From Aurantiochytrium sp. KH105 (Eukaryota > Sar > Bigyra > Thraustochytrida > Thraustochytriidae), in the NCBI GenBank assembly GCA_003116975.1, contig BGKB01000124.1:1-64000 (forward strand): 64,000 nucleotides of DNA, in the 5' to 3' direction. Made by a program: the position numbers and the translations under genes. The notes beneath the pieces were generated by a model that was given only the letters and a program-made list of their open reading frames with translations, ran no database searches and was not told where the DNA came from. Below, piece after piece: positions 9,917 through 19,590 of this stretch. How positions within the stretch are numbered: position 1 is the first letter of the stretch; each line of letters starts with the position of its first letter.

Positions 9917-11680
9917 ATGTCGACCACGAAGTCGCTCGCCAATGTTCTCCTCGAACAGCCGATGGAGAGACACGCGATGGTGGCAGGCCTCGCGCGAGAT
10001 CGAGTGATGATGATGCAGCGCGAGGAGCAAGCTGATTCTAATTTCTTTGGTGACGAACAGAGCGCGAGCTGCACCGCAAACAGCTCGCAGTCCTTGTCAC
10101 GGAGCCACCAAGGCCTAGTACCCCCGGGCGGCGTGCAGGCGCCCCTCGACCTTGCCCCCGCGAACGTGGTTCGTTGGTCGGATTTCCACACCGAGGTCGA
10201 ATGGGATTCCTTCAGTGGGGCTGTTGGCTTCGGCGACGTCCAGGTCATGGCTCGCGACTTCAGGACGAGGACCAGCACCGAGTCCACCGTCAACGAAGTC
10301 ACTGCGTTCTTACGCTTTTCTGCCGGGTTCATAGATCCATTAAAGGAGATAATGCTTGACAAGGAGGCTGATACGGCAATCAATTCGTTCACGCCAATGG
10401 ACATTACCCAAGAATTCGAATTGGCGTCCATCGGACATCGTGTGGACCTGGCGTGGACGCGGAAAGTAAATTCTGATGATGATCGCAACAATGCTGGTAT
10501 CCCCACCCCAGATGACGAATCCCGCGCGCGCTTCCTCGTGCATGAACACAAGTCGCCAGGAAAATTTCCCTATGGCCTCGCTGCTGATGATTTCGACAAA
10601 ATTGCCAAGGCGTTCATGCAAAATACGTCTTCATCTCTCGACGAGGCCAAGGAAACCGTCAACGGTGCCTGGGAGTTGGCCTGTGACGACATGGTCGACT
10701 ACTGGGGTCTCGGCGCGAGCCTCACCGAGCAAGAGACTGTCATGCGTTTTCGCTACCCAATCATACAGCTCTACGTTACCATGCTGCGCTCTTTCTGCAA
10801 GTACGGCGTTCTCTCCACCACCGACAGGACTTGGTTTTTCAAAATTGACGAAAATAATGTCCTGCACGTTTCGGACGTGTTTCACTCCACGGGAACAGGC
10901 CGCGAATCAATGCGATACGCCTACGCATGCATGCTGCTCCGTGCCGCGACCGGCTCGGCGCGTTTGACGCTCACCGACGACCAGTCACAGGCCATTGCGC
11001 AGACTAACATTCGAATCGGGTCTCTCGAGTGGACCAAGATGTGGCGCCGGTTCGGCTGGGACGGCAACGGCACGGGAATAACAGCAAGCGGAGGGCATTG
11101 TGGAGCCAGTGCCGCCTTGCCCGCGGACATGGAAGCTCTGCGCGAGACGCTTCCACTCAAGAGCGACCTCCATTTCCCCTACGCGGGCGGTCTGCTCGAC
11201 GTCATCAAGAGATATCCTGAAGGTCACTATAGCTTCTCGATCCGCGTTAATACGGGCGGAGTTGACACGGTCGTCAAGGTTATGACCCCGTCAAAAGACC
11301 CCCGCGTGGAATTGATCTTTTGGCATGAGATGGACGTCTATCTCGCGCTGCGTTCCCTGTGGGGGACGTATGTGCCCTGGTACCTCTACGGCGGCCGCCA
11401 CATTTTCAACGACCTCATCATCGCCACCATCTACGCCGGCGAGTCGCTCGATGCGAGTGCCCTGAACGATGACGTTCGAGAGAAGGCCTGGGCGGCGCTC
11501 ATGGCTCTGCACGAGGTCGGCGTGGCGCATCGCCACGTGCAGCTGGAGAACTTTATCATGGATGACACCGGCGCCGTCCGCATCGTCGGCTTTGCTCGCG
11601 CCGAGATGAACGCCTCGAGACATAACTATCTGAAAGATTGCGAAGCTTTCGACCGCATCTTCTTTCGCTCGGACACCTGA
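9917..11680 (+). CDS. Crinkler-like protein: PD-(D/E)XK nuclease-like domain plus degenerate kinase-like domain
   Basis: 587 residues from the ATG at 9917. The frame opens earlier, at 9422, but those extra 165 residues are Arg/Ser/Ala-rich and look untranslated. The middle (about 10160-10850) has a beta-rich region with RVDLAW, then FLVHEHKSPG, then YPIIQLYVTMLRSF and a GVLSTTDRTWFF strand. The D, E-x-K and Q pattern and the strand after it resemble the nuclease domain of Crinkler-type effectors. The C-terminus (about 11230-11650) is kinase-like: VVKV supplies the usual lysine, HEVGVAHRHVQLENF replaces the HRD loop, and VGFARAE stands where DFG should be, so phosphotransfer is doubtful. It ends shortly after that segment, so the lobe is short. 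No N-terminal host-targeting motif or secretion signal is evident. The family assignment is from pattern memory only. Confidence 0.55.
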   Translation: MSTTKSLANVLLEQPMERHAMVAGLARDRVMMMQREEQADSNFFGDEQSASCTANSSQSLSRSHQGLVPPGGVQAPLDLAPANVVRWSDFHTEVEWDSFSGAVGFGDVQVMARDFRTRTSTESTVNEVTAFLRFSAGFIDPLKEIMLDKEADTAINSFTPMDITQEFELASIGHRVDLAWTRKVNSDDDRNNAGIPTPDDESRARFLVHEHKSPGKFPYGLAADDFDKIAKAFMQNTSSSLDEAKETVNGAWELACDDMVDYWGLGASLTEQETVMRFRYPIIQLYVTMLRSFCKYGVLSTTDRTWFFKIDENNVLHVSDVFHSTGTGRESMRYAYACMLLRAATGSARLTLTDDQSQAIAQTNIRIGSLEWTKMWRRFGWDGNGTGITASGGHCGASAALPADMEALRETLPLKSDLHFPYAGGLLDVIKRYPEGHYSFSIRVNTGGVDTVVKVMTPSKDPRVELIFWHEMDVYLALRSLWGTYVPWYLYGGRHIFNDLIIATIYAGESLDASALNDDVREKAWAALMALHEVGVAHRHVQLENFIMDDTGAVRIVGFARAEMNASRHNYLKDCEAFDRIFFRSDT

Positions 11681-12333
11681 CCTCACGCGACGCCAGACCG
11701 CTTTTTTCTTTTCTCCTTCAAATCCATGTTATTGTTGTTTTGGTTGTCCCTTCCACCAATGGTCAGGCCAACGACAGCCTGGTTGGCAGGCTTGGGCTCG
11801 GCGCATTGAACCGCTTCTAATCTGAGGATTTGGCGCGATTAAACTTGTGCCTTCGGGCTTTGGGTTCGTATTTCTGAAGTGCGTTTTTTCCACGACCTTT
11901 ATGCCGAGGCGGACCCTGTTTTCTGCCTTTCAGCGATGATGCACAGTTTCAAGGTCCAGGAATCTGTGCAAGCACGCAGGACAAAGCTCAGCCCGTCTCG
12001 CTCCTGCGCGACTTTAATCCAAAGTTTCAGAGGAGCACTCACTGCAACCCGTAAATCGTTATGACAACACTATTTCTGTCCACTGTTAGTACGCGCACTT
12101 TTACTACAAAGCGCTACTCAGGTCGCAGCAACGGGGCTAGATTTTCCGCCCCGCAGGGTATAACAAGACGATGATTGCTGCCTGGGGGAGGAGAGTCCAT
12201 TTTTTACCAACAAACAAGAGAGATAGGCGACAGCCAAAAGAAAAGGCATCATCGATGGCGTAGAGAAGAAACCCAGCGCAGCGCAGCGCAGCGCAGAGCG
12301 TAGCGCAGGGCGGAGCATAGCGCAGGACGGAGC
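11681..12333. other. Intergenic, contains GCGCA repeat and two short motifs repeated at 14.2 kb
   Basis: No gene seen. A run of GCGCA units lies at 12277-12335, just before the next start codon. A 19-base word at 11873-11891 and a 14-base word at 12148-12161 recur near 14221-14267, the first in the same orientation and the second inverted. Confidence 0.4.
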
Positions 12334-12747
12334 ATGCTCATGGGGGCGCTTCTCGATGCGGCGGTAGACTCCTTTGTCTGGGCGTCCGCCGTGGCCATCT
12401 TCCTTGGAGAGGCGCTCCTGCACGATGCAGCTCTTCACGGCAGCTGGTCAGACGCCACACAAGCGACGAAAACAGCAGGCGAAGCCGAAGCGCGCGTTCG
12501 GAAAAGAGGTGTCGCAACAGTTGACGAAGGAGAGGCAAGTCGCATGAGTGGCGCGCTCATCCTTGACGAAGACGATTTCTCTCGCATCGCGAGCGCCGTG
12601 GAGGAAAAACTCCGCGAGCGGCTTGGCGCACGGCAAGGCGAGCCCTCGCGCCGGCAAGACAGCTTTGGTGACCTTGCCGACCGTGTTGAACAATTGATCC
12701 TGGAAAGGTCCATGAGAGCTGTTGACGGCGTTCAAGGCTCATCATGA
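12334..12747 (+). CDS. Small hypothetical protein
   Basis: 137 residues, not recognised. It opens with a hydrophobic, possibly membrane-associated stretch (about residues 3-37), passes through an Ala/Glu/Lys-rich linker, and ends with two probable amphipathic helices (FSRIASAVEEKLRERL and FGDLADRVEQLILERS). The helical spacing and mix of Glu, Asp, Leu and Arg look like true coding rather than the Arg/Ser-rich noise typical of this window. It is tail-to-tail with the IMPACT-like gene, 196 bp away. The start could also be the second ATG at 12340, since both lie in the hydrophobic part. Confidence 0.4.
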   Translation: MLMGALLDAAVDSFVWASAVAIFLGEALLHDAALHGSWSDATQATKTAGEAEARVRKRGVATVDEGEASRMSGALILDEDDFSRIASAVEEKLRERLGARQGEPSRRQDSFGDLADRVEQLILERSMRAVDGVQGSS

Positions 12748-12943
12748 CGATGAGGCGCATTCACAAGAGTTCTCGTCCACGACCTCGTGCTCATGCATTG
12801 GCTCTGTGAGACCAACGCCAGCACTAAAGTATTCCATGCAGTACCGGGGGCTGATCCTGAACACTGTTCCGTATGAGAAGATGATCGGCTTCATAATGGC
12901 GAAGCGCAAGGGATGCCAGCCAGCCAGCCAGCCAGCCAGCCAT

Positions 12944-13891
12944 TCACGAGACCAAGTCGATGACCTCGTCTGGCGGTGTCGAGGCGCGTCTCCTGGTCTT
13001 TGACTTCTTTGTAAAATCTGCCCCGCTGTTGGAATCAGGCTCTCGCGGACGTTTCGACTTGCTCCGGCCGGGATCTATTTGCTGCCTCGCGGCAACGTCT
13101 CCCTCAGTTAACGAAGATGCAGCGTCAGCAGACGTTTGCGCGCGCTCTGGCTGTACAGACTTCGTCTTTTCATTCTTGCCCTGAGACGTTGCCTTGTCGC
13201 AATCACTTTTGCTGTTGGCAACACGAGGGCCCATGTGAGGCGTGGCTGATTTCCGTCGCATGGCTGCCTGGAGCATGGCTTCACGACGCGCCTCGCGAGC
13301 GGCAGCTGGAGGCAGCTTTGAATGTACGGCTGATTTTGATGTTGTTTTAGTTGTTGTTGATGACGACGATGCTGCTGATTTTGTTGTTGATGCTGATGAC
13401 GGTGCGGCCAGAGATCTTGCAGGCCCGGCGAGAGTCCAGAGTGCGTTCGAAAGCGGTTGCCCTGGTTCGTGATGCGCCGCCGCGAGCAAGAGCGTGAGGC
13501 GCGAGGCGAAATGATCAAAGCGCACCTTGCCGAGATTCTGGCCTCCGTACCACCTTGCCACCACGACCGCTGCGCCGAGGACCTTTTCGCGCCTGAGCAC
13601 GCCTCGCAGACGCCCTCCCGCGCGGTCCTCGCCGTCGTCGTCGCGCCACTCCTCGCGGCCCGTCGTGCGATACGCCGCGACGCGGTGCGTGGCCCCCGCA
13701 AAGTCAGCCTGCTGCCGCATCCACGCCACGGCCGCCGCCGCCTCGCGCGCCGTCCTCACCGGGTACACCAGCGCGCCCTTGAACACGCTGCCGCGGTCCT
13801 CCAGCGCCTCCCCCTCGACCGCCACCACGTCCGCGGCCACGCCGGCGATCTTCACGCGCCGCGGCGCCCGCGCCCCGGGCCCCTTCTCCAT
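12944..13891 (-). CDS. IMPACT/YigZ (UPF0029) family protein with long low-complexity tail
   Basis: 315 residues. The UPF0029 domain occupies about residues 25-150: EDRGSVFKGALV, then ATHRVAAYR, then DDDGEDRAGGRLRGVL, then VVVARWYGGQNLGKVRF. The order of the sASA-type His-Arg, D-G-E and RWYGG motifs matches IMPACT, the eukaryotic relative of bacterial YigZ, which in animals and yeast binds GCN1 and restrains GCN2. Here the domain sits at the N-terminus and no RWD domain precedes it, so it is the short architecture. The remaining 160 residues are Ser/Ala/Lys-rich and probably disordered, with basic patches near the end (KKSKTRRR). The function in translation-stress control is inferred from the family. 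Confidence 0.8.
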   Translation of the reverse strand: MEKGPGARAPRRVKIAGVAADVVAVEGEALEDRGSVFKGALVYPVRTAREAAAAVAWMRQQADFAGATHRVAAYRTTGREEWRDDDGEDRAGGRLRGVLRREKVLGAAVVVARWYGGQNLGKVRFDHFASRLTLLLAAAHHEPGQPLSNALWTLAGPARSLAAPSSASTTKSAASSSSTTTKTTSKSAVHSKLPPAAAREARREAMLQAAMRRKSATPHMGPRVANSKSDCDKATSQGKNEKTKSVQPERAQTSADAASSLTEGDVAARQQIDPGRSKSKRPREPDSNSGADFTKKSKTRRRASTPPDEVIDLVS

Positions 13892-14182
13892 CCCCTCCCG
13901 CTCTCCCTGCGCTGCTCGCCGCAGGTTCCTCTCTTCCGCGTTTGCGTCCTCATCCTCGGCGTCCTCGTCCTCGTGCTCGTCCTCGATCTCGGCGTCCTCG
14001 TCCTCGTTCTTCGCCCCGCCTCCGTTCCCTCGTCCCGTCCTCGTCCGCTCTCTCTCTCTCTTTGCTTGTTTTCTCGTAGCCTACTACTAACATAAAGGCG
14101 ACCAAAGGCACTTCAAAGTGACATAAGCCCGGCCGCTGCAAAGGAGACGGAGAGGGATTTCAACCTAAACAGGAGGGCAGGC

Positions 14183-14183
<1 letters not shown>

Positions 14184-14220
<37 letters not shown>
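14184..14220. repeat. GAAA tetranucleotide microsatellite
   Basis: Nine consecutive GAAA units. It directly abuts the 3' end of the possible minus-strand gene that ends at 14234. Confidence 0.95.
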
Positions 14221-14223
<3 letters not shown>

Positions 14224-14233
14224 CCCTGCGGGG

Positions 14234-14897
14234 CTAAAGCACCCGCGATCTGAAGTGCGTTTTTTCCGATGGAATTGTCTTATTGGTTATATTCGTAGCC
14301 GGCGGAGCCGGTCTTGACGAAGGATGACTTATAGAAGAAGGAGACTTGGGAGTAGATTGAGCAGATTTGGCGGGAGGAGAGGCTGTGACTTGCACTTTTG
14401 ACGCGGGCCTTTCAGGTGTGGAAGCAAAGGCGGAAACCTGGCTTGCTTGAAGGAATCGGGGAAGCTGAAAGTCGTCTCACGCAGAAAGAGCAGGTGCAGA
14501 TCTCGACGCAGGGAAAAGCTGATGTCTCGTCGGCTGTCCTTGTTGGGTCTTATCGCGGCGGTCTCTATAAGCATTTTCGTCGAGCTGCCCATGCTCGCTG
14601 TCGTTACCGTCTATGACCTCACCCTGCGTCGCGTTGACTTTGTCCCCGCTGTTTGCGCGAGGTCGTACCAAGCAAGCGCGCTTAAGGGGGCATAGGACTT
14701 GGTCGAATAACACCAGTAAGCGCAGCCTTCTCGATGATTGTCGCAATGAACGCAAGAACAAGAGCAAGCTCAACAGTATCTATGCTCGAACCTACAACAT
14801 CAACTCTTGCATTGATCACGCCTGAACTTCTTGGGTCTTCGCACCAGCAAGGTATGTTGACGTAAAGTCCGGGTTTCGCCCGCAGCCGCTGTTGCAC
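14234..14897 (-). pseudogene. Possible multi-exon or decayed gene, unrecognised
   Basis: Three minus-strand stretches read like protein but lie in different frames. The first, near 14840-14690, is SGVINARVDVVGSS followed by a hydrophobic helix (ELALVLAFIATIIE). The second, near 14680-14480, is polar (SGDKVNATQGEVIDGNDSEH). The third, near 14465-14234, is Ser/Pro-rich and ends in EKTHFRSRVL and a stop. A donor-like GTGAG lies between the second and third, but the implied intron would be only tens of bases. So this is either a gene with very short introns or a frameshifted relic. No family is recognised. Confidence 0.3.
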
Positions 14898-14999
14898 AAA
14901 AACCTTATCGCTTCGCTACGAAGGGCGCGACATCGCCACAATCGGAAGGCTCATCCCGTACATTTGTTTCTCTATTCATTTGCTGAGAGTGCTGCATTC

Positions 15000-16614
15000 G
15001 AGCTGTTGTGATTGCTGTGGTAGGTCGACCCATGCCACACGCTTCGCTTGAAGTCATGATGCACTTTCATGTTCATTCTGTTGTTGCTGCTGTGGTATAG
15101 GCGGGCGCCCTTGCCTGCTTTCCAGGCAGGTCTTCATGCTGTTTCTGTTGCAGTTGCTCTATAGTGCGAACGCCTGCAGCAAGTAGCCGTCATTATAGAG
15201 TCAATGGTGCTGTGGTGTGAACGCTCCACACTATTCGCTTCTGGCTCTCGAATAGCTGTTTTTGCTGTGGTTGGCATACTCCGGACTGTTGTTGCTGCTG
15301 AGGTATGTCCGCCTCCACACTATTTTGATCAACAGTGTATATAGTTGATTCTGCATTTGTGAGGGACAATTTTGTATTGGCATCAAGTTGATCTCCCCGC
15401 ACTCCCGTTTGGCCATTGGTGTGGCTACTGACAAAGCGAGTTCTTCGTTTGCAAGGCTTGCAAGTTTGCTGTTGTTGCTTTAGTGGTAGAACGACCCCTA
15501 CATGCTTTGCTCGAAGTCTAATGCTGTTGTCGCAAAGAAGATAAGTCCGAATTCTGTTGTTGTTGCTGTTATACGAACGCCGTAAGCAACCAGCTCCTGC
15601 TGCACTTTGACGCCGCTGTGGTAGAATAAATGCACCACACCAGGCCTATTCTCTGCAGGCCCTTGCTTTGCTATTTTTGCTGTGGTTAGCTTGCCCCACA
15701 CTGATATATATATCTGCTGAGGTATGCGCCACCCCACACAATATTTGAAAACAGTATACCCAAGGTGAGTTTGCATTTGCGAGCCACAATTCTGCATTTG
15801 CACCAAGTCGAGCTGCACGTTCTCCCATGTCAGCCACCATGGCCATTGTAGTGGCGATTAACAGAGAGAATTCTTCATTTGCAAGGCGAAACCTGCACTT
15901 GCAGATGGACTTGCCGAAAAGGCACCCTGTTCACTCTGACAGTCTCTTGCAACAAGACTGATTCTGCACTTGCGATGGGCGGTTCCGCATTTGCAAATAG
16001 AGAGAACAGCACTTGCGCTCTGAGTGTTGTGCTGACGCCCCGTTCAATGGATTGAGGCTGACTGGGTCTCTGCTGTAATGGCTGGCTGCCAGTGGGGAAA
16101 ATGACTAGCAAAGCTGATTCTGCATTTGCAAGCCGCATTGCTCGACTACGACTAACTAGCTATTGTCGAAAGCGCCCGAATCACCCCGCGAACTTGCACT
16201 GAAGTCATACTGCGGAGCACTCGCAACCAGTCTGTTGTTACTGCTGTGGTATACGCGTACCTAAGAACCTGCAGCTGCCACTTTCAACCCTAATGCTTTG
16301 TTGCTGTCGCTCTCCATGCTGGCATCCGGGCTGTTGAACGCACGCTCCACAGCTTGCTTTCGGTGCTCTCCCTGCTGCTGATGCTGTGGTGTGAACGCTC
16401 CAGACGCTTCTCCACAAGTCCATTGACTCTGCTGTGGTACAAGCACTGCACATTGCTTGACTTTAGCTTTGGCACTGTGGTATGTATGCTCCATAAATTT
16501 GCTATCGCTGAGGTATGCGCGCCCCGCACTTTTATCAGTCATGGTTCACACGGCAAAAATGCATTTGCGAGGGAATATTCTTCACTTGCATCAAGTCGAG
16601 CTCCACTTAGGCCC
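15000..16614. repeat. Field of diverged long repeats with a recurring GCTGTGGTATGC-type word
   Basis: No coding potential seen. Three diverged copies of one longer element can be lined up. Copy A is about 15195-15460, copy B about 15600-15885 and copy C about 16380-16614, cut by the assembly gap. Each carries a CTGAGGTATGYSCGCC word followed by a block with TGCATTTGCGAG and GCATCAAGTCGAGCTC-like text. Between them, about 15 versions of a GCTGTGGTATRYGC word occur at irregular spacing from 15013 to 16510. Composition is also less GC-rich than the flanks. Confidence 0.55.
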
Positions 16615-16899
16615 NNNNNNNNNNNNNNNNNNNNNNNNNNNNNNNNNNNNNNNNNNNNNNNNNNNNNNNNNNNNNNNNNNNNNNNNNNNNNNNNNNNNNN
16701 NNNNNNNNNNNNNNNNNNNNNNNNNNNNNNNNNNNNNNNNNNNNNNNNNNNNNNNNNNNNNNNNNNNNNNNNNNNNNNNNNNNNNNNNNNNNNNNNNNNN
16801 NNNNNNNNNNNNNNNNNNNNNNNNNNNNNNNNNNNNNNNNNNNNNNNNNNNNNNNNNNNNNNNNNNNNNNNNNNNNNNNNNNNNNNNNNNNNNNNNNNN
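16615..16899. other. Assembly gap of 285 Ns
   Basis: All bases are N. The right edge begins in a GAAA microsatellite (16900-16924) and the left edge ends inside a copy of the 15-16.6 kb repeat, so repeats probably caused the gap. Frames that read through it are meaningless. Confidence 0.99.
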
Positions 16900-17253
16900 A
16901 GAAAGAAAGAAAGAAAGAAAGAAAGCAAGAAAGCAGGGGCTCAGGCAAGCGAGCACGGAGGCCAGGCCGAGCCGGAGCCAAAGCCGACTTCGCCGCCGCC
17001 CCCGCGCCCGCGCTGCGCCGCGCCGCGCCGCGCCGCGCGCCCGCCAGCGAGCGCCCACCTGCCTGCCTGCCCGCCTGCCTGCCCTGCCTGCCTGCCCGCC
17101 TGCCTGCCCGCGCGCGGCCGCCTGCTGGGCGTGAGCAGCGCCGCGGCCGCCGCGCGCTCAGAGCCGCACGCGCGCTCAAAAGGCGTCGTGGACGACGCCG
17201 ACGAGGACGAGGGCAGCGACGAGGACAGCGCCGCCGCGAGCAGATAGGAAAAA
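16900..17253. promoter_or_regulatory. Presumed promoter and 5' UTR of the PP2C gene
   Basis: Starts with GAAA units, then very GC-rich text with CGCGC and a CCTGCCTGC run at 17058-17110. An in-frame TAG lies just upstream of the ATG at 17254, whose context (AAAAAATGG) is a good eukaryotic start. No TATA box is obvious. Confidence 0.4.
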
Positions 17254-19590
17254 ATGGCGTCCTCCGGGTGGACGTCGCACGGGCACCACGCGCGGGATAC
17301 GAAGCAGCAGCTTTCCGGGCCGGCAAAGCTCGCGCTGCTCGAGGCCAAGTTCAACGAGGGTGCCTTGGCGGGAGACTTTGCCCGCGGCGGGGTCGGGACG
17401 AAAATCTTTGTTCGCCAAGACTGCTCCGGGTTCACCGTGGAGGTGAACCCCTGGCCCGATCTGTGGATCTCCACGGCCGTCACCTTTGAGGTCATCTTGC
17501 CCGAAGGTTTTCCAAAGGCGAGACCCCAGGCCCGATGGATCAAGTGCGACCCGGCGCAGCGCAGCGATGCACGCCTCCGCCACGCCGACTCGAGCGAGTC
17601 ACGGCTTGCAGACGACCATCGCGTCATTAGTAACCTCTTTGAGAGCCGCTACATGGGCTGGCTCGAAACCTATGATCTCGAAGTCGTCGTGCATACCTTG
17701 CGCAGGCTCTTTCGCAAGACGGATCAGGACCTGGCGCCCAGCACCTCGTGGTACAAACGGAGCCTGCCGTTCCCCCTCACTGTAGAAAGCGCCGTCTACG
17801 AGGAGCAGGGCGCGCGAAAGGAAATGGAGGACCGCGTCTGCGCAGAGAATGGGCGCTTTGTTGGGCCCTCGGCCCAGGTCATTCACCATTTTGGCAGCGT
17901 CTCGCCACGGAGCTCGGGCTCTGCAAATAGCGCCAACGACCACACGAAGCAGCAGCAGCAGCAGCAAGAGCAGCAACAAGCACAGGCGCGAGGGAAGACA
18001 CCCTCGCAGCTGAGCGGTATATTGAGCGATGGGTCGCCCGTGATTCCCGCCAATGTCCGCGCGCTTCTCGAGGAATCGAGCGACGACGGCAGCGACGCTA
18101 GCGATCCTTTTCCGGGCTTTGCGGGAGGTCTCGCGCTGCGAAAGCAAATCATTGACAGTATTAAGACTGGGTCGGATGCCAGTGTGGCCATGGGCCAAGC
18201 TCAAGCCTCCACGGGCGCCTCGGCACTCGCAAGTGCTTCGCAGTCGACAAACGTCGGCGCGCCCGCTTCTTTCCCTCCATCTTCGGGCATTTCTGGCACG
18301 TCGAATGCGAGCGCCGCTGTGCACCAACTTAGCCAGATGGCCCCTGCCGTGCAAACCTTGCGAGGGCGCAAAGTGTCCCTGCACGCCGTTTTCGACGGCC
18401 ACGGCGGCGACGCTGCAGCCGAGGCAGCGAGCCACCTTTTGCCCCAATTTTTTTATGCGGACCTGGAAAACCCAGCCATGAGTGTGCGGCGTGCGCTGTA
18501 CAATGCAGTCTTGCGCGTCGAGACGGCGCTGGCGGCGCGCGCCGAGGAGGAGCGCGAAAACGTGGGTCACGTCGTCACGACGGCCGGCACGACCGTCTGC
18601 GCCGTGGCTGTTGATCTCAATCAGGGTGTGGCACACTGTGCCAATGTGGGCGATTCGCGGGCCGTGCTTTGTCGTAAAGACGGGACGGCTCTCGATCTTT
18701 CGCGCGATCACAAGGCAACGCTCCCCGAGGAGGTGGCCCGCGTTGTGGACACGGGTGGTTTTGTCTCATACGGTCGGGTCATGGGCATGCTTGCCGTATC
18801 GCGTGCGCTTGGCGATCCAGAAATGAAGGTCCCCTACCCGCTAGTGAGCTCGATCCCAGACATTATCACCGTGGAGCTCGACCCGTGGGACGAGTTTATT
18901 CTTCTTGGGTGTGACGGCGTCTTTGATGTCATGTCAAGTCAAGAGTCTGTTCGTTTTGTGCAAGGAGTCTTGCCAATGGCTCAGCACGATCTAGAAAATG
19001 TTGCCGTTTCGCTCGTACGAAATTGCATTGTCTCTCTTGGATCTCTCGACAATGTGAGTGTCGTTCTCGTGCGGTTCGACAATACGCAGATGCGGCGCCG
19101 CGCAAGCACGTCAGAGGCCAAGGCTGTGCCGACGAGCATTTCTCATGTGTTGCATGGCGAGGCGGATTCGTACACAACGGGAGACTCTGGAATGGATCAT
19201 CTGCACCACGCGTTTGCTGACATTGACATTGAATCCGAGACTTCGTCCGATACGGCATCGGAGCCAAGATCTGTGCCCGATGAGGGCAACGTGTATTTGC
19301 AGCAAGGCTCGTTGGGTGCAGCGGTGGTCAACGCAGGAAGCAGCGCCGCCGCTGCGGCGAGCGCCCATGCATCTGCGTCCACGAGTTTGCAACCGTCGAC
19401 ATCTGTTTCATCATCATCATCGTCGTCGTCGTCGTCGTCATCGTCTTCTTCTTCTTCTTCTTCATTATCGTCTTCGTCGTCCTCAACTTCGAGTATTTTG
19501 AGCCCTCAAGTACAAGCCGTCTTGCGAGCCTCGCGACTCCGCAAGTCCGGAAGTGGGGAGCAAAGTCTTGATCAAGATCAACTCAGTTAG
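17254..19590 (+). CDS. PP2C-type protein phosphatase with N-terminal E2-like (UBC-fold) domain
   Basis: 778 residues. Residues about 25-156 look like a ubiquitin-conjugating-enzyme fold: FTVEVNPWPDLW, VTFEVILPEGFPKARPQARW, and a final VVVHTLRRLF helix. The HPN motif and the active-site Cys expected after it are absent, so it is probably a non-catalytic E2 variant. The PP2C domain covers about 175-605 and holds the metal-binding motifs in order: RKEMEDR (near 190), FDGHGG (near 380), VGDSRAVL (near 464), GCDGVFD (near 551) and DNVSVVLV (near 598). A disordered insert with a Gln run (about 232-243) splits motifs 1 and 2. The C-terminus has a long Ser run (about 715-747). Metal-dependent Ser/Thr dephosphorylation is expected. 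The E2-like part may bring in ubiquitin or a ubiquitylated partner, which is inference. Confidence 0.82.
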   Translation: MASSGWTSHGHHARDTKQQLSGPAKLALLEAKFNEGALAGDFARGGVGTKIFVRQDCSGFTVEVNPWPDLWISTAVTFEVILPEGFPKARPQARWIKCDPAQRSDARLRHADSSESRLADDHRVISNLFESRYMGWLETYDLEVVVHTLRRLFRKTDQDLAPSTSWYKRSLPFPLTVESAVYEEQGARKEMEDRVCAENGRFVGPSAQVIHHFGSVSPRSSGSANSANDHTKQQQQQQEQQQAQARGKTPSQLSGILSDGSPVIPANVRALLEESSDDGSDASDPFPGFAGGLALRKQIIDSIKTGSDASVAMGQAQASTGASALASASQSTNVGAPASFPPSSGISGTSNASAAVHQLSQMAPAVQTLRGRKVSLHAVFDGHGGDAAAEAASHLLPQFFYADLENPAMSVRRALYNAVLRVETALAARAEEERENVGHVVTTAGTTVCAVAVDLNQGVAHCANVGDSRAVLCRKDGTALDLSRDHKATLPEEVARVVDTGGFVSYGRVMGMLAVSRALGDPEMKVPYPLVSSIPDIITVELDPWDEFILLGCDGVFDVMSSQESVRFVQGVLPMAQHDLENVAVSLVRNCIVSLGSLDNVSVVLVRFDNTQMRRRASTSEAKAVPTSISHVLHGEADSYTTGDSGMDHLHHAFADIDIESETSSDTASEPRSVPDEGNVYLQQGSLGAAVVNAGSSAAAAASAHASASTSLQPSTSVSSSSSSSSSSSSSSSSSSSLSSSSSSTSSILSPQVQAVLRASRLRKSGSGEQSLDQDQLS

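Noticed and set aside
16354-17247. 297-residue plus-strand frame
   Set aside because: It runs through 285 Ns; the remainder is repeat and promoter sequence.
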